A DNA stretch of 64,000 nt from an uncultured Hyphomonas sp. Its GTDB lineage: Bacteria; Pseudomonadota; Alphaproteobacteria; Caulobacterales; Hyphomonadaceae. This document shows positions 46,507 through 59,019 of this stretch, one piece after another. Every line of letters starts with the position of its first letter. Within the stretch, counting starts at the first letter, position 1. The stretch spans positions 1,860,001 through 1,924,000 of the forward strand of contig NZ_OY782759.1 of NCBI RefSeq assembly GCF_963678195.1, read 5' to 3'. The translations under genes were made by a program, and so were the position numbers. The notes below the pieces were generated by a model. It did no database searches. It saw only the letters and a list, made by a program, of their open reading frames with translations, and was not told where the DNA came from.

Positions 46507-47811
46507 ATGTTGCAGGACAAGGATCGCATCTTCACCAACCTCTACGGTCTGCACTCGCCCGAACTCGACGCGGCGAAGAAGCGGGGCGCGTGGCATCTGA
46601 CCAGGGAAATCCTGGAACAGGGTCCGGACTGGATCTGCGACCAGATCAAGGCGTCCGGCCTGCGGGGCCGTGGCGGCGCTGGCTTTCCGACCGGCCTGAA
46701 GTGGACCTTCATGCCGAAGGAGGTGCGTGACCGCCCGCACTATCTCGTCGTCAATGCTGACGAGTCAGAGCCCGGCACATGTAAAGACCGCGAAATCATG
46801 CGCCACGATCCGCATCTGCTGATCGAAGGCTGCATGATCGCCAGCCGCGCGATGCGGGCGCACAAATGCTACGTCTACCTGCGCGGCGAATACATCAACG
46901 AGCGCCACGCGCTCGAAAAGGCCGTCAAGGAAGCCTATGAGGCGAAGCTGATCGGCAAGGACAATGTGAACGGCTGGGATTTCGATCTCTATGTCCACCA
47001 TGGCGCCGGCGCCTATATCTGTGGCGAGGAAACCGCGCTGCTCGAAAGCCTGGAAGGCAAGAAGGGCCAGCCGCGCCTGAAGCCGCCATTCCCGGCCAAT
47101 GCCGGTCTCTATGGCTGCCCGACGACCGTGAACAATGTGGAATCGATCGCCGTGGCCGGCACGATCCTGCGCCGCGGCGCCGAATGGTTCGCCGGTTTCG
47201 GCCGCCCGAACAATACAGGCACCAAGCTGTTCTGTATTTCCGGTCACGTGAACAAGCCGTGTAACGTCGAAGAAGAGATGTCGATCACGTTCCGTGAGCT
47301 GATCGACACCCATTGCGGCGGCATCCGTGGCGGCTGGGACAATCTGAAGGCCGTGATCCCGGGCGGGTCGTCGGTGCCGATGGTGCCGGCCGAGCAGATC
47401 ATGGACGCCTATATGGACTTCGACACGCTGCGTGATCTGAAGTCCGGCCTCGGCACAGCGGCTGTGATCGTGATGGACAAGGACGCCGACCTGATCAAGG
47501 CGGTTGCCCGTCTCGCTTACTTCTACAAGCACGAATCCTGCGGCCAGTGCACGCCGTGCCGGGAAGGCACCGGCTGGATGTGGCGCGTGATGGAGCGCAT
47601 GGCGAAGGGCGAAGCCGAGCATGACGAGATCGACACGCTGCTGGACGTGACCAAGCAGGTGGAAGGTCACACGATCTGTGCCCTCGGCGACGCAGCGGCC
47701 TGGCCGATCCAGGGCCTGATCCGTCACTTCCGGCCAGAAATCGAAGACCGCATCAACCAGTACAGACTGCCGCGCGCCATGGTGCAGGGCGCAGTCGTCG
47801 CGGCGGAGTAG
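46507..47811 (+). CDS. nuoF: NADH-quinone oxidoreductase subunit F
   Basis: NADH-oxidising subunit with FMN and [4Fe-4S] N3. 434 aa. NADH/FMN motifs [14 protein letters not shown] and [19 protein letters not shown]; cluster ligands in [12 protein letters not shown] and a later Cys in HTICALGD. It lies 3 bp after nuoE and 6 bp before nuoG. Confidence 0.98.
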   Translation: MLQDKDRIFTNLYGLHSPELDAAKKRGAWHLTREILEQGPDWICDQIKASGLRGRGGAGFPTGLKWTFMPKEVRDRPHYLVVNADESEPGTCKDREIMRHDPHLLIEGCMIASRAMRAHKCYVYLRGEYINERHALEKAVKEAYEAKLIGKDNVNGWDFDLYVHHGAGAYICGEETALLESLEGKKGQPRLKPPFPANAGLYGCPTTVNNVESIAVAGTILRRGAEWFAGFGRPNNTGTKLFCISGHVNKPCNVEEEMSITFRELIDTHCGGIRGGWDNLKAVIPGGSSVPMVPAEQIMDAYMDFDTLRDLKSGLGTAAVIVMDKDADLIKAVARLAYFYKHESCGQCTPCREGTGWMWRVMERMAKGEAEHDEIDTLLDVTKQVEGHTICALGDAAAWPIQGLIRHFRPEIEDRINQYRLPRAMVQGAVVAAE

Positions 47812-47817
47812 AGATCC

Positions 47818-49893
47818 ATGTCCGATCTGTTCAAAATCAATATCGACGGCAAGGAAATCGAGGTTCCGAAGTCCTACACGCTGATGCAGGCGTGTGAGGC
47901 GGCTGGCGCCGAGATCCCGCGCTTCTGCTATCATGAGCGCCTGTCTGTGGCCGGTAACTGCCGCATGTGCCTTGTCGAGTGGGAAGGCGCGCCGAAGCCG
48001 ATTGCATCCTGCGCGCAGACGGTCGGCGACATGCGTCCGAACCGCGATGGTTCCGCGCCGAACATCCGCACCAAGGGCGACTATGTCGAGAAAGCCCGCA
48101 ATGGGGTGATGGAGTTCCTGCTCATCAACCACCCGCTGGATTGCCCGATCTGCGACCAGGGCGGCGAATGTGACCTGCAGGACCAGGCCGTGGCCTATGG
48201 CCGTTCCGGCAGCCGCTATGAAGAAAACAAGCGCGCCGTCGAAGACAAGAATATGGGGCCGCTGGTCAAGACGATCATGACCCGCTGCATCCAGTGCACG
48301 CGCTGCGTCCGCTTCGTGGCGGAAGTCGGCGGCGTGGAAGAGATCGGCATGATCTCGCGCGGTGAGAGCGCGGAGATCACGACCTATCTTGAGAAGAATC
48401 TGACATCTGAGCTTTCCGGCAATGTCATCGACCTTTGCCCGGTCGGCGCACTGACCTCGAAGCCTTACGCGTTCAATGCGCGCCCCTGGGAGCTGCGCAA
48501 GACGTCTTCCGTCGACGTGATGGACGCCATGGGCGCCTCGATCCGCGTCGATGCCAAGGGCGACGGCGTGATGCGCATCATGCCGGAAGTGAATGAGGAC
48601 ATTAACGAGGAGTGGCTGTCCGACAAATCCCGCTTTGTGTGGGATGGTCTCGCCCGCCAGCGCCTCGATACGCCTTATGTCCGCGTTGATGGCCGCCTGA
48701 AACCGGCAACCTGGGGCGAGGCTTTTGCTGCCGCCAAAGAAGCGCTGTCGAAGCCGGCCGAGAAGATCGGCGTCGTTGCCGGTGACCTGATCGAAGTCGA
48801 ACAGGCCAAGGCTGCGCTCGACCTGTTCCGCTCGCTCGGCGTGCAGAACACTGACTGCCGTCCGGCTGGCGCAAAATATGGCACCGATGGTGTGCGCGAG
48901 CATTACATTCTGAACCCGACACTGGCCGGTGTGGAAGAGGCTGACGCGCTGCTGCTCGTTGGTGTCAATCCGCGCGTCGAAGCCGCCGTCTGGAACGCCC
49001 GGATCCGCAAGACCTGGCTCTGGGCTGACCTGAAAGTCGCCATGATCGGCGAAGCGGCCGACCTGACCTACAAATACACCCATCTTGGCAACAGCGCTGA
49101 CGCGCTGAACAAGGCCGAAACCGCCGAGTTCCTGAAAGGCGCCAAGCGCCCGATGATCGTGCTCGGCGAAGGGGCGCTTTGCCATGAGGATGGCGAGGCT
49201 GTCCTGGCTGCGGCGATCAAGCTGGCCAACGAAACCGGCGCTATCGCGGATGACTGGGCCGGCTTCGGCGTGCTGCACAATGCCGCTGGCCGCGTCGGTG
49301 CGCTGGATGTCGGTTTCGTGCCGGGCGAAGGCGGTGAAGCGACGGCAGACATCCTCGGCGGCGGCAAGGAGACGATTGTCCTGCTCGGCGCCGATGACAC
49401 AGACCTGTCCAAGACGTCTGCGGCGACCGTCATCTATGTCGGCTCGCACGGCGATGCGGGCGCAAGCCGCGCAGACATTATCCTGCCGTCGGCGGCCTAC
49501 ACCGAAATGGCGGCGACCTATGTGAACACCGAAGGCCGCGTGCAGGTGACGTCGAAAGCCGTCCAGCCGAAAGGCGAGGCGCGCGAAGGCTGGGCCATCT
49601 TCCGTGCCCTGTCTGACGTGATGGGCAAGACGCTGCCTTACGACACGGTCGAAGCGCTGCGCGAAAGCCTGCGTGAGAACGAAGTGTTTGCGGGCATCGG
49701 CTACGCGCCGGGCGTGGCAGGCGCTGAAGCGCTCAAGGCCGTTCCGGAGGGCGCCGGAAGCCTGTCCGGCGCGCCCTTCAAGCCGGTGATCGGAGACTTC
49801 TATCTGACCAATCCGATTGCCCGGGCATCGAAAACCATGGCGGAATGCTCTGCGCTGGCGACAGCGCTGGACACTCCGGTAGCAGCGGAGTAG
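47818..49893 (+). CDS. nuoG: NADH-quinone oxidoreductase subunit G
   Basis: 75-kDa subunit of the peripheral arm. 691 aa. N-terminal [2Fe-2S] ligands ([17 protein letters not shown]), the His-Cys3 cluster ([20 protein letters not shown]), and a [4Fe-4S] ([20 protein letters not shown]). The C-terminal two thirds is a degenerate molybdopterin-oxidoreductase-like domain. Shorter than the E. coli protein (~900 aa), as usual in alphaproteobacteria. A non-conserved ending follows [10 protein letters not shown]. Confidence 0.97.
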   Translation: MSDLFKINIDGKEIEVPKSYTLMQACEAAGAEIPRFCYHERLSVAGNCRMCLVEWEGAPKPIASCAQTVGDMRPNRDGSAPNIRTKGDYVEKARNGVMEFLLINHPLDCPICDQGGECDLQDQAVAYGRSGSRYEENKRAVEDKNMGPLVKTIMTRCIQCTRCVRFVAEVGGVEEIGMISRGESAEITTYLEKNLTSELSGNVIDLCPVGALTSKPYAFNARPWELRKTSSVDVMDAMGASIRVDAKGDGVMRIMPEVNEDINEEWLSDKSRFVWDGLARQRLDTPYVRVDGRLKPATWGEAFAAAKEALSKPAEKIGVVAGDLIEVEQAKAALDLFRSLGVQNTDCRPAGAKYGTDGVREHYILNPTLAGVEEADALLLVGVNPRVEAAVWNARIRKTWLWADLKVAMIGEAADLTYKYTHLGNSADALNKAETAEFLKGAKRPMIVLGEGALCHEDGEAVLAAAIKLANETGAIADDWAGFGVLHNAAGRVGALDVGFVPGEGGEATADILGGGKETIVLLGADDTDLSKTSAATVIYVGSHGDAGASRADIILPSAAYTEMAATYVNTEGRVQVTSKAVQPKGEAREGWAIFRALSDVMGKTLPYDTVEALRESLRENEVFAGIGYAPGVAGAEALKAVPEGAGSLSGAPFKPVIGDFYLTNPIARASKTMAECSALATALDTPVAAE

Positions 49894-49903
49894 GGCGGGC
49901 GCC

Positions 49904-50995
49904 ATGAGTAACTATATCGAGTCTATGGGACAGCTCTGGGGCCCTCTGATGGTCCTCGGCCAGATCGGCCTCTTCACGCTGGTCCTGCTTCTCTCGATCG
50001 CATTCCTTCTGCTGCTCGACCGCAAGGTCTGGGCCGGTGTGATGATGCGGAAAGGCCCGAACGTGGTCGGCCCGTTCGGCTTGTTTCAGTCCTTTGCGGA
50101 CTTCGGGAAGTTCCTTCTCAAGGAGATCGTTATCCCGGCAGGGGCGAACAAGTTCGTCTTCCTGTTCGCGCCGATTCTGACCTGTACGCTGGCTTTCGCC
50201 GCCTGGTCTGCGATCCCGGTCGCGCCGGGCACCGTCAGCGGCACCAGCTGGGTGATTTCGAACCTGAACGTCGGGATCCTTTACCTCTTCGCGATCAGCT
50301 CCCTCGGTGTCTACGGCATCATCATGGGCGGCTGGGCCTCGAACTCGAAATACCCGTTCCTGGGCGCGCTGCGCTCTGCGGCGCAGATGGTCTCTTATGA
50401 AGTCTCCATCGGCTTCGTGATCATCACGGTGATCCTGATGGTTGGGTCCATGAACCTGACCGACATTGTGAACAATCAGGATGGCGGCTTCTGGAACTGG
50501 CACGTCCTGGCGTTCCAGAACTTCCCGCTGGTCATTGTGATGGTGCCGATGTTCGTCATCTTCTTCGTCTCGGCGCTGGCGGAAACCAACCGCCCGCCGT
50601 TTGACCTGCCGGAAGCGGAATCCGAACTCGTTGCCGGTTATCAGGTCGAGTATGGCTCCACGCCGTACCTGCTCTTCATGCTGGGTGAGTATCTGAACAT
50701 CGTCCTGATGTGCTCGATGATGACGATCCTTTTCCTGGGCGGCTGGCATGGCCCGATCGCCCTGGGTGATGATTTCGCCCGCGACCATCCGTTCCTGACC
50801 AGCTTCTCCGGGCTGTTCTGGTTCATGTTCAAGACCTTCTTCTTCTTCTTCCTCTTCGCCATGGTGAAGGCCATCGTGCCGCGCTACCGCTATGACCAGC
50901 TGATGCGCCTTGGCTGGAAGATCTTCCTGCCGACATCGCTGGTGGCCGTTCTCGTGGTCGCAGGATACGTCGCTTACATGGGAGTGCAGTCATGA
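49904..50995 (+). CDS. nuoH: NADH-quinone oxidoreductase subunit H
   Basis: Membrane subunit linking the arms and lining the quinone tunnel. 363 aa, about eight helices. Signatures [20 protein letters not shown], the E-rich loop [20 protein letters not shown], and a C-terminal [12 protein letters not shown]-like segment (here [12 protein letters not shown]). Ends overlapping nuoI by 4 bp. Confidence 0.98.
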   Translation: MSNYIESMGQLWGPLMVLGQIGLFTLVLLLSIAFLLLLDRKVWAGVMMRKGPNVVGPFGLFQSFADFGKFLLKEIVIPAGANKFVFLFAPILTCTLAFAAWSAIPVAPGTVSGTSWVISNLNVGILYLFAISSLGVYGIIMGGWASNSKYPFLGALRSAAQMVSYEVSIGFVIITVILMVGSMNLTDIVNNQDGGFWNWHVLAFQNFPLVIVMVPMFVIFFVSALAETNRPPFDLPEAESELVAGYQVEYGSTPYLLFMLGEYLNIVLMCSMMTILFLGGWHGPIALGDDFARDHPFLTSFSGLFWFMFKTFFFFFLFAMVKAIVPRYRYDQLMRLGWKIFLPTSLVAVLVVAGYVAYMGVQS

Positions 50996-51477
50996 GCCTC
51001 GCGCAGACCATTCGCGGCGCGCTGCTGACCGATTTCCTCGGGGCCTTCTGGCTGGCCACCTTGGAAATGTTCCGCCGCAAGGCCACGGTGAACTATCCGT
51101 TCGAGAAGAACCCGCTGTCGCCGCGCTTCCGCGGGGAGCACGCCCTGCGCCGCTATGCATCCGGCGAAGAGCGCTGCATCGCCTGTAAGCTTTGCGAAGC
51201 GATCTGTCCGGCACAGGCCATCACGATCGAGGCCGAGCCGCGCGAAGACGGCGCCCGCCGTACGACCCGTTACGACATCGACATGGTGAAGTGCATCTAT
51301 TGCGGCTTCTGTCAGGAAGCCTGCCCCGTGGACGCCATCGTCGAAGGACCGAATTTCGAATTCGCGACCGAAACCCGCGAGGAGCTGTTCTATGACAAGG
51401 ACCGCCTGCTCGCGAATGGCGACCGCTGGGAACGGCTGATCGCCAAGAACCTGGAACTTGATGCGCCTTATCGCTGA
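50992..51477 (+). CDS. nuoI: NADH-quinone oxidoreductase subunit I
   Basis: Ferredoxin-like subunit carrying clusters N6a and N6b. 161 aa; two C-x2-C-x2-C-x3-CP motifs, [16 protein letters not shown] and [16 protein letters not shown], then [16 protein letters not shown]. Start ATG 50992 overlaps the nuoH stop. Confidence 0.98.
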   Translation: MSLAQTIRGALLTDFLGAFWLATLEMFRRKATVNYPFEKNPLSPRFRGEHALRRYASGEERCIACKLCEAICPAQAITIEAEPREDGARRTTRYDIDMVKCIYCGFCQEACPVDAIVEGPNFEFATETREELFYDKDRLLANGDRWERLIAKNLELDAPYR

Positions 51478-51495
51478 GGCGCTGAACTGAAACCT

Positions 51496-51513
51496 GCGGG
51501 GCGAAAGCCCTGC
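51496..51513. repeat. GAAA-tetraloop hairpin between nuoI and nuoJ
   Basis: GCGGGGC pairs with GCCCTGC (one G-T) around a GAAA loop in the 58-bp gap, the largest gap inside the nuo operon. No T-run. It may be an mRNA processing or stability element. Confidence 0.4.
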
Positions 51514-51535
51514 CAAGAAGGGGGCCTGAAGGGCT

Positions 51536-52129
51536 GTGGCATTCTACGCTTTCTGTGTGATCGCCTTTGTGACGGTTATCTCCGCACTGATGGTGATCCG
51601 TGCGCGGAACCCTGTTCACTCGGTATTGTGGCTGATCCTGACCTTCTTCTCATCGGCAGGACTGTTCGTCCTGATCGGGGCAGAATTTCTCGCCATGCTT
51701 CTGGTCGTCGTCTATGTCGGCGCCGTTGCGGTGCTGTTCCTGTTCGTCGTCATGATGCTGGATGTAGACTTCGTGGAATTGAAGGATGGTACGCTTCGCT
51801 ATTGGCCATTCGCGATCCTTGTCGGCATCGTGTTTGCGTCCGAGATTGTGATGGCATCTGTGTTCGGCGTGCACTCGCTGCCGGATGCGTTCGACGCGGC
51901 GCCGGGCGCCGACACGAACGCCGAGGCCATCGGGCAGGTCATGTACACAGACTATCTGCTGCTGTTCCAGCTGGCTGGTGTCGTCCTGCTCATTGCCATG
52001 ATCGGTGCCATCGTGCTCACGCTGCGCCACCGTCCGGAAACCAAACGCCAGAACATTGCCAAGCAGACGTCCCGCCGCCGCGGCGATGCCTATGAACTGA
52101 AGGACCCCAAGCCGGGGCAGGGGATCTGA
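51536..52129 (+). CDS. nuoJ: NADH-quinone oxidoreductase subunit J
   Basis: Membrane subunit of the proton-pumping arm. 197 aa with five helices; [20 protein letters not shown] and [20 protein letters not shown] are the family blocks. The cytoplasmic tail (HRPETKRQN) is basic. The GTG at 51536 is used as start, with AAGGGGGC upstream. Followed by nuoK after 5 bp. Confidence 0.96.
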   Translation: MAFYAFCVIAFVTVISALMVIRARNPVHSVLWLILTFFSSAGLFVLIGAEFLAMLLVVVYVGAVAVLFLFVVMMLDVDFVELKDGTLRYWPFAILVGIVFASEIVMASVFGVHSLPDAFDAAPGADTNAEAIGQVMYTDYLLLFQLAGVVLLIAMIGAIVLTLRHRPETKRQNIAKQTSRRRGDAYELKDPKPGQGI

Positions 52130-52134
52130 TACCT

Positions 52135-52443
52135 ATGGAACTCGGTCTTTCCCATTATCTCGCGGTGTCAGCCGCCCTGTTTACGATTGGTGTCGTCGGC
52201 ATCTTCGTGAACCGGAAGAACATCATCGTCATCCTGATGGCGATTGAGCTGATCCTGCTTTCTGTGAACCTGAACCTGGTGGCTTTTTCAGTCTTCTCAG
52301 GCACCATCGCAGGGCAGATCTTCGCCATGCTCGTGCTGACTGTCGCTGCCGCCGAGGCCGCCGTCGGTCTTGCCATCCTGGTCGTCTACTTCCGGAACCG
52401 CGGTGATATCGCGGTCGAGAACGTAGACCTGATGAAAGGCTAG
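52135..52443 (+). CDS. nuoK: NADH-quinone oxidoreductase subunit K
   Basis: Small three-helix membrane subunit homologous to MnhC/MrpC of Na+/H+ antiporters. 102 aa. Conserved glutamates in [18 protein letters not shown] and the [15 protein letters not shown] segment. 5 bp after nuoJ and 6 bp before nuoL. Confidence 0.98.
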   Translation: MELGLSHYLAVSAALFTIGVVGIFVNRKNIIVILMAIELILLSVNLNLVAFSVFSGTIAGQIFAMLVLTVAAAEAAVGLAILVVYFRNRGDIAVENVDLMKG

Positions 52444-52449
52444 GCTGGT

Positions 52450-54579
52450 ATGCTTCCTGACGCACTCCTCCTCTTTATTGTTCTTGCACCGGGCCTCGTG
52501 GCTCTGACCGGCCTGGTTCACAAGATCATTGGCGACAAGATCGTCATGTACGCGACCACCGGCGTTGTTCTGACGGCTGGTGCACTGTCGCTGTTCCAGC
52601 TGTTTGCCTATGCAGCCAGTGTCGGCGGACATGGCGGTGATGCTCATGGCGCGGCGGAACATGGCCATGCCATTACCCAGCACATCATCACGTTGATGCC
52701 CTGGATCAATGTTGGCGATTTCCACGCCAACTGGGCCATCCGGGTCGACACACTGTCCATCGTCATGATGGCCGTGATCACCGGCGTGTCCGGCCTCGTG
52801 CACCTCTATTCCTGGGGCTATATGAGCGAGGACCCGCACAAGGCGCGCTTCTTCGCTTACCTGTCGCTCTTCACCTTCACCATGCTGATGCTGGTGACGG
52901 CTGACAACTTCATCCAGCTCTTTTTCGGCTGGGAAGGCGTGGGCCTCGCCTCTTACCTGCTGATCGGTTTCTGGTACCAGAACAAGGCGCCGAACGACGC
53001 CTCCATCAAGGCCTTCGTGACGAACCGCGTGGGCGACTTCGGTCTCGCGCTCGGCATCATGGCTGTGTTCTGCATCTACGGGACGGTTGAGTTCGCACCC
53101 TTCATGGAAGCGCTGCGTGAGAATGCCATGGTGACGCCGATTGCCTTTGCCGATCCGGCACCGGCGCGCGAAGTCATCATGACCTTCCTCGGCCAACGCG
53201 TCTGGGCCGTCGAAGTAATTGGCGTGCTGCTGTTCATCGGCGCGATGGGCAAATCGGCCCAGTTCTTCCTGCACGTCTGGCTGCCGGACGCGATGGAAGG
53301 CCCGACGCCTGTTTCCGCTCTGATCCACGCCGCGACCATGGTCACCGCGGGTGTCTATCTCGTCTGCCTCCTGTCGCCACTGTATGAATACACGCTCGTC
53401 GCCGCCGGCATGATCACCGTGGTGGGCGCTGTGACGGCACTCTACGCCGCGACCGTCGGCATGGCGCAGAACGACATCAAGCGGGTGATTGCCTATTCGA
53501 CCTGTTCGCAGCTCGGCTACATGTTCTTCGCGGCGGGTGTCGGCGCCTATGAGGCGGCGATGTTCCACCTCTTCACGCACGCCTTCTTCAAGGCGCTTCT
53601 GTTCCTCGGCGCGGGTTCCGTGATCCACGGCATGCACCATGAGCAGGACATGCGTAAAATGGGCGGACTCGCGAAGTTCATGCCGCTGACCTATGCGGCC
53701 ATGATGGTCGGTACGATCGCCATTATCGGCCTTGGTATTCCGCACACGAAACTTGGCTTTGCCGGCTTCTTCTCGAAGGATGCGATCCTGGAAAGCGCCT
53801 TCGCAAGCGGCATGGAGCATGTTGCTTTCGGCCAGATGGCTTTCTGGTTCGGTATCGTCGCGGCCTTCCTGACCAGCTTCTACTCCTGGCGCCTCATCTA
53901 CATGACGTTCCATGGACCGAAGGTATGGGAAAATGCCCATGAGGACGATCATGCCCACGCGCATGATACCCATGACGATCACGCTCACGACGACCATGGC
54001 CATGATCACACGCCGCATGAGAGCCCCGCGGTCATGCTCATTCCGCTCGGCTTGCTGAGCCTTGGCGCGATTTTCTCGGGCTTCTTCTTCTACAACTACT
54101 TCGTCGACCATTCGAACGAAGCCTTCTGGGCAGGCGCGATCTATCGTGCGGCAGAGAACCATGTTCTCCACGCCCGTCACGAAGTGCCGGAGTGGGTGAT
54201 CTATGCCCCGCTGATCGTCACGCTGGGCGGTCTCCTGCTGGCAACAATGACCTACCTCTTTAATCGCGGCGTCGGGAAGCGTATCGCCGACAGTGGCGGC
54301 CCGCTTTATTCGCTGTTCTACAACAAGTGGTACTTCGACGAGATCTACAACGCGACGCTGGTGCGGGGCGCGGCCTTCCTCGGCAATATCTTCTGGAAAG
54401 CCGACAAGAAGGTCATCGACGGTGCCGGCGCTGACGGCATGACCGCGCTGACGCTGCTGAGTGCCCGCCGCCTGTCGGCCATGCACACCGGCCGTCTGTA
54501 TCACTATGCATTCATTATTATTGGCGCAGCCCTCGTCTTCGGGGCGCTCATGTGGCTGAACGCCGGAGGGGCACACTAA
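52450..54579 (+). CDS. nuoL: NADH-quinone oxidoreductase subunit L, His-rich loop
   Basis: Largest antiporter-like proton-pumping subunit, with the long lateral helix at its C-terminus. 709 aa, about 80-90 longer than usual. The [19 protein letters not shown] and [20 protein letters not shown] blocks carry the functional Glu and Lys. Extra length lies in loops: His/Gly-rich near residues 57-75, and a strongly His/Asp-rich stretch of about 30 residues near 495-525 with some dozen histidines, possibly metal-binding. The TAA overlaps the nuoM start. Confidence 0.97.
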   Translation: MLPDALLLFIVLAPGLVALTGLVHKIIGDKIVMYATTGVVLTAGALSLFQLFAYAASVGGHGGDAHGAAEHGHAITQHIITLMPWINVGDFHANWAIRVDTLSIVMMAVITGVSGLVHLYSWGYMSEDPHKARFFAYLSLFTFTMLMLVTADNFIQLFFGWEGVGLASYLLIGFWYQNKAPNDASIKAFVTNRVGDFGLALGIMAVFCIYGTVEFAPFMEALRENAMVTPIAFADPAPAREVIMTFLGQRVWAVEVIGVLLFIGAMGKSAQFFLHVWLPDAMEGPTPVSALIHAATMVTAGVYLVCLLSPLYEYTLVAAGMITVVGAVTALYAATVGMAQNDIKRVIAYSTCSQLGYMFFAAGVGAYEAAMFHLFTHAFFKALLFLGAGSVIHGMHHEQDMRKMGGLAKFMPLTYAAMMVGTIAIIGLGIPHTKLGFAGFFSKDAILESAFASGMEHVAFGQMAFWFGIVAAFLTSFYSWRLIYMTFHGPKVWENAHEDDHAHAHDTHDDHAHDDHGHDHTPHESPAVMLIPLGLLSLGAIFSGFFFYNYFVDHSNEAFWAGAIYRAAENHVLHARHEVPEWVIYAPLIVTLGGLLLATMTYLFNRGVGKRIADSGGPLYSLFYNKWYFDEIYNATLVRGAAFLGNIFWKADKKVIDGAGADGMTALTLLSARRLSAMHTGRLYHYAFIIIGAALVFGALMWLNAGGAH

Positions 54580-56075
54580 TGGGCGGGTTTCCCATTCTAT
54601 CGGCGCTGACCTTCCTGCCGCTGGTTGGCGCACTGATCATCATGGCCGTGCGCGCTGCCACGGCTGGCAGCAGCTCGTCCGAGACGGCCAATGAGGGCCG
54701 CACAGCGCTCCTGGCGGGGCTTGTGATTTCCGGCGCGACCTTCCTGGTCTCGCTGGCGGCGTTCTTCTATTACGATCCGTCGACGCCGGGCTATCAGCTG
54801 GTGGAACAGCATGTCTGGTACGCGTCGATCAGCTACAAACTGGGCATCGACGGCCTGTCGCTGCCGCTGATCCTGCTGACGACCTTCCTGACACCGATCT
54901 GCCTTCTCGCAAGCTGGAACTCGATTCACACCCGCGTGACCGAATATGTGGTCGCTTTCCTGGTGTTGGAGACCTTTATGATCGGCGTGTTCACTGCGCT
55001 CGATCTGGTCCTGTTCTACATCTTCTTCGAAGCCGGCCTGATCCCGATGTTCCTGATCATCGGCATCTGGGGTGGCAAGGACAAGATCTACGCCGCGTTC
55101 AAGTTCTTCCTCTACACGCTGCTCGGCTCGCTGCTGATGCTGGTTGCTGTCGTGTACATGTACATCACGGCAGGCAGCTCCGACTTCGAAGTGCTGGAGA
55201 AGTTCGCCTTTGACCCGCACGTGCAGACCTGGCTCTGGCTGGCCTTCATGGCATCCTTTGCAGTGAAACTGCCGATGTGGCCGGTCCACACCTGGCTTCC
55301 GGATGCGCACGTTCAGGCGCCGACAGCTGGCTCGGTCATTCTGGCAGGCGTTCTGCTGAAGATGGGCGGCTACGGTTTCCTGCGTTTCTCACTGCCGATG
55401 TTCCCGGATGCGAGCCATCTGTTCCAGCCGGCGATGTTTGCGCTGGCGGTCATCGCCATCATTTACACTTCGCTGGTGGCGTGGCGCCAGACCGACATGA
55501 AGAAGCTCATCGCTTACTCCTCTGTCGCTCACATGGGCTTCGTGACGCTCGGCGTGTTCTCCTTCACCGAGGTCGGTGTGCAGGGCGCCATTTTCCAGAT
55601 GATCAGCCACGGCTTTATCTCTGCGGCGCTCTTCCTGATCGTCGGTGTGGTCTATGACCGTATGCACACCCGCGAAATCGCGGCCTATGGCGGCCTCGTG
55701 CACAAGATGCCGGTCTACGCCACCTTGTTCATGCTGTTCACGATGGCAAACGTCGGCCTGCCAGGCACGTCCGGCTTTATCGGTGAGATCCTCACCATGG
55801 TCGGCGGCTTCCAGGCCTCCACCTGGGCGGCGTCTGGTGCAGCCCTCGGCGTGATCTTCTCGGCTGTCTACATGCTGACGCTCTACCGGCGCACCGTGTT
55901 CGGCCAGATCACCAATCCGGACCTCAATGGCCTCAAGGACATGAACCGGATCGAACTTGTTACTATCGTCCCATTGGCGCTGCTGACGCTGCTATTCGGT
56001 GTCGCGCCCAACCTGATCTTTAACCTGACCGAGGGCGCTGCGCTGAGCATTCTCTCGTTGATGGCCGGAGGCTGA
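54579..56075 (+). CDS. nuoM: NADH-quinone oxidoreductase subunit M
   Basis: Antiporter-like proton-pumping subunit. 498 aa from ATG 54579 ([16 protein letters not shown]), which overlaps the nuoL stop. Key blocks: [17 protein letters not shown] with the helix-5 Glu, [19 protein letters not shown] with Lys, and the SSVAHMGFV discontinuous helix. No unusual insert. Confidence 0.97.
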   Translation: MGGFPILSALTFLPLVGALIIMAVRAATAGSSSSETANEGRTALLAGLVISGATFLVSLAAFFYYDPSTPGYQLVEQHVWYASISYKLGIDGLSLPLILLTTFLTPICLLASWNSIHTRVTEYVVAFLVLETFMIGVFTALDLVLFYIFFEAGLIPMFLIIGIWGGKDKIYAAFKFFLYTLLGSLLMLVAVVYMYITAGSSDFEVLEKFAFDPHVQTWLWLAFMASFAVKLPMWPVHTWLPDAHVQAPTAGSVILAGVLLKMGGYGFLRFSLPMFPDASHLFQPAMFALAVIAIIYTSLVAWRQTDMKKLIAYSSVAHMGFVTLGVFSFTEVGVQGAIFQMISHGFISAALFLIVGVVYDRMHTREIAAYGGLVHKMPVYATLFMLFTMANVGLPGTSGFIGEILTMVGGFQASTWAASGAALGVIFSAVYMLTLYRRTVFGQITNPDLNGLKDMNRIELVTIVPLALLTLLFGVAPNLIFNLTEGAALSILSLMAGG

Positions 56076-56081
56076 CCGCCC

Positions 56082-57506
56082 ATGCTCGACTTCACTGCCA
56101 TGACCCTGGCGATCGGGCCGGAACTCTGGCTCGCTGCCACAGGATTGATCGGCGTGCTGCTTGGCGCGCTGCTCAAGGACAAATTCAACGGCCTGTCATT
56201 CAAGTTCGGCGCGCTCGTGCTGTTTGCCGCAGCGGGTATTGCCGCCATGACCTATCAGGGCGGCGAGGCGTTTAACGGCCTTGTGGAAACCAACAGTTTC
56301 GTCAATTTCGCCAAGATCGTTTCGTTTATCGTCGGCGGCCTGGCGCTCGTTATGTCGGAAGGCTTCCTCAAGCGCCACGAAACGGCACGCTACGAATATG
56401 CGCTGCTGACCATTTTTGCTTCCCTTGGCATAGGCATCATCCTGTCGGCAGCAAACCTGATGACCCTCTATATGGGCATCGAGACCCTCAGCCTGTCGTC
56501 TTACGTGCTGGCGGCGTTCCACCGGGATTCAGCCCGTTCTTCGGAAGCGGGTCTGAAATATGTGATCCTCGGATCGCTCGCCTCCGGCATGCTGCTCTAT
56601 GGCGCCTCGCTGGTTTACGGCTTCTCCGGAACGACCTTCTATGCCGGGATTGCGGCTGCAGAGCCGTCTGTCGGCCTGATGTTCGGCATGGTGCTGATGA
56701 TTGTCGGGCTTGCTTTCAAGGTCTCGGCAGCTCCGATGCACATCTGGACGCCGGACGTTTATGAAGGCGCCCCGACGCCGGTCGGTGCCTTCTTCGGCGC
56801 TGCGCCGAAAATGGCCGCCATGGTCGTGTTTGCAAATGTGATGTTCCAGGTCTTCGGTGACGAGATGGATCAGTGGCAGCTGATCGTCGCGATTATCTCT
56901 GGCCTCTCGATGCTGATTGGTGCTTTCGGCGGCCTGACGCAGACCAATATCAAGCGGCTGCTGGGCTATTCCTCGATTGCCAATGTCGGCTATGCGATGG
57001 TGGCCGTTGCGGCGGGTAAGGATCTGGGCGCCGGTCCGCTGCTCACCTTCATGACGCTTTACGTCGTCTCGTCGCTCGGCCTGTTTGCGGCTGTGCTGGC
57101 CATGCGCCGTCAGGGCGGCATGGTGGAAGGGATTTCCGAACTTGGCGGCCTGATGACCAAGCGCCCGTGGCTGGCGATTGCTCTGTCTGTCCTGATCTGG
57201 TCTGTTGCAGGCCTGCCGCCTTTTGGTGGCTTCCTCGGGAAGTGGGTCGTGCTGGAAGCGGGCGTTGGCGCGGGGCTCTACCCGCTCGCCATCATCCTCG
57301 TGATCTCTTCGGTGGTGTCGCTTGGCTACTATCTGCGCCTGATCAAGATCATGTGGTTCGATGAACCCACCGAACGGTTCGAAGCGATTGATGGCTCTGT
57401 CACCCTGGTTGTGCTGGCATCGTCACTGTTCGTGGTCGTGTTCATGGTCTTCTTCTTCCTGCTCAGCGGGTGGGCGAATCAGGCCGCGTTGGGGATCACG
57501 GCTTGA
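56082..57506 (+). CDS. nuoN: NADH-quinone oxidoreductase subunit N
   Basis: Third antiporter-like subunit. 474 aa. Helix blocks [39 protein letters not shown] and [11 protein letters not shown] are standard. Last gene of the operon; its TGA overlaps the TTG start of birA, so the operon continues into coenzyme genes. Confidence 0.97.
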   Translation: MLDFTAMTLAIGPELWLAATGLIGVLLGALLKDKFNGLSFKFGALVLFAAAGIAAMTYQGGEAFNGLVETNSFVNFAKIVSFIVGGLALVMSEGFLKRHETARYEYALLTIFASLGIGIILSAANLMTLYMGIETLSLSSYVLAAFHRDSARSSEAGLKYVILGSLASGMLLYGASLVYGFSGTTFYAGIAAAEPSVGLMFGMVLMIVGLAFKVSAAPMHIWTPDVYEGAPTPVGAFFGAAPKMAAMVVFANVMFQVFGDEMDQWQLIVAIISGLSMLIGAFGGLTQTNIKRLLGYSSIANVGYAMVAVAAGKDLGAGPLLTFMTLYVVSSLGLFAAVLAMRRQGGMVEGISELGGLMTKRPWLAIALSVLIWSVAGLPPFGGFLGKWVVLEAGVGAGLYPLAIILVISSVVSLGYYLRLIKIMWFDEPTERFEAIDGSVTLVVLASSLFVVVFMVFFFLLSGWANQAALGITA

Positions 57507-58240
57507 ACCAAGCCTGGCCAGTCCATCGCTACGATACGATAGACAGCACCAATACTGAGGCCCGGCGCAGGGCTCAGGCGGGCAGTTTCGAGAATTGCTG
57601 GATCCTCGCGGACGAACAGACCGCAGGCCGGGGCAGGCTGCAGCGGAACTGGGCTTCGCCGAAGGGCAACATCTTTACGACGGTCCTGTTCCGGGAGCCG
57701 GGCGGCATTCAGGTTGCCGGCCGAATCCCGTTTGCTGCGGCGCTGGCGGTTAGTGATACAGCGCTGGACTATGCGCCGGGCGCCGATGTGCGCCTGAAAT
57801 GGCCGAATGACGTACGTGTGAACAAAGCCAAACTTTCCGGCATTTTGATCGAAACAGGTCAGGATGCGCAGGGGCTCTGGGTGATCGCTGGTATGGGCGT
57901 GAACGTCGCACAGGTGCCGCCGGAAGCGGGCCAGGCGGCGACGTGCCTCTCAGACCTGTCAGGCGGGCAAGGCCTTGATCATATTGAAGTATTCGGTTCC
58001 CTTACACGTCATTTCATGACCCGCCTGGCGCAGGCGCGTGACGGCTTCGGTCCGGTCCGGACGGATTGGCTGAAGCGGGCCGAAGGGCTTGGCGGCAAGG
58101 TCCGTGTTTCGCCTGGCGGCGTGGCCATTGAAGGCATCTTCGAGGATATGGCGCCGGATGGCGGGCTGATCCTCAGATTGCCGGATGGATCGCGACAGAC
58201 CATAAGGGCCGGCGACGTACATCTTATTGGAGAGGTCTGA
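57503..58240 (+). CDS. birA: Biotin--[acetyl-CoA-carboxylase] ligase
   Basis: Attaches biotin to the carrier domain of acetyl-CoA carboxylase. 245 aa without the N-terminal repressor helix of E. coli Bir[13 protein letters not shown] (start of the catalytic domain), [20 protein letters not shown] with the biotinyl-AMP loop, and [17 protein letters not shown] are visible. The TTG at 57503 overlaps the nuoN stop (TTGA) and is favoured over an upstream GTG, because it gives the family-length N-terminus. Confidence 0.94.
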   Translation: MNQAWPVHRYDTIDSTNTEARRRAQAGSFENCWILADEQTAGRGRLQRNWASPKGNIFTTVLFREPGGIQVAGRIPFAAALAVSDTALDYAPGADVRLKWPNDVRVNKAKLSGILIETGQDAQGLWVIAGMGVNVAQVPPEAGQAATCLSDLSGGQGLDHIEVFGSLTRHFMTRLAQARDGFGPVRTDWLKRAEGLGGKVRVSPGGVAIEGIFEDMAPDGGLILRLPDGSRQTIRAGDVHLIGEV

Positions 58241-58245
58241 CGCGA

Positions 58246-59013
58246 ATGCTGCTCGCTATCGACGTTGGCAACACGAATACGGTCTTCGGCATCCATGACG
58301 ACAAGGAATGGGTGAACCAGTGGCGGAGTGCCACCGATCCGACCAAGACCGCTGACGATCACGCCGCCTGGCTGTGGCGCCTCGCAGACATGCATGGCGC
58401 CGATCTCAGCCTGATCAATGGCTGTGTGATCTCGACCGTTGTGCCGCAGGCCGTGTTCAACTTCCGCAACCTTGCCCGCCGCTACCTGAATGTGGAGCCG
58501 ATGTTCATCGGCGATCCGAACCTCAAGACGGGTATGGAAATCCGTATCCGCCGGCCGGAGCAGGTCGGGGCGGACCGTATTGTCAGTGCCCTCGGCGCGC
58601 ACAAGAAGTATCCGGGAAACCTGATCGTCATCGACAGCGGCACGGCCACGACATTCGATGTCGTCGCTGAAGACGGCGCGTTCGAAGGCGGCATCATTTC
58701 GCCGGGGGTCAACCTGTCAGTGAAGGCTCTGCACGATGCGGCAGCTCAGCTACCGCGCATTGCGATCCAGCGCCCACCGCATGTGATTGGTCAGGACACG
58801 ATTTCGGCCATGCAGTCCGGCGTGTTCTGGGGCTATATCGACCTGATCGACGGCCTCGTGAACCGGATCAAGGAAGAGTATGGCAAGCCGATGAGCGTTG
58901 TTGCCACCGGCGGTGTGGCCTCTCTGTTTGAAGGCGCCAGCGAAACCATCAATCATTATGACCAGGACCTCCTGATCCGGGGGCTTCTGGAAATATACCG
59001 CCTCAATAAATAG
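58246..59013 (+). CDS. coaX: Type III pantothenate kinase
   Basis: First step of CoA synthesis, potassium-dependent and insensitive to CoA feedback. 255 aa, ASKHA fold: [11 protein letters not shown] near residue 6, [23 protein letters not shown] and the later ATGGVASLF. It replaces the type I CoaA. Sits 5 bp after birA and 6 bp before rnj. Confidence 0.96.
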   Translation: MLLAIDVGNTNTVFGIHDDKEWVNQWRSATDPTKTADDHAAWLWRLADMHGADLSLINGCVISTVVPQAVFNFRNLARRYLNVEPMFIGDPNLKTGMEIRIRRPEQVGADRIVSALGAHKKYPGNLIVIDSGTATTFDVVAEDGAFEGGIISPGVNLSVKALHDAAAQLPRIAIQRPPHVIGQDTISAMQSGVFWGYIDLIDGLVNRIKEEYGKPMSVVATGGVASLFEGASETINHYDQDLLIRGLLEIYRLNK

Positions 59014-59019
59014 GACCTT

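Noticed and set aside
46765-49905. A 1,046-codon open frame on the minus strand
   Set aside because: It is wholly antisense to nuoF/nuoG, shows no domain, is rich in H, A, R, D as expected from the complementary codon pattern of GC-rich genes, and has no ribosome site.
52297-54633. A 778-codon minus-strand open frame
   Set aside because: Antisense to nuoL; the nuoL frame has all family motifs, this one none.
57470-57502. Upstream GTG start for birA
   Set aside because: The added 11 residues are nuoN sequence in another frame; the TTG overlapping the nuoN stop gives the family-length protein.
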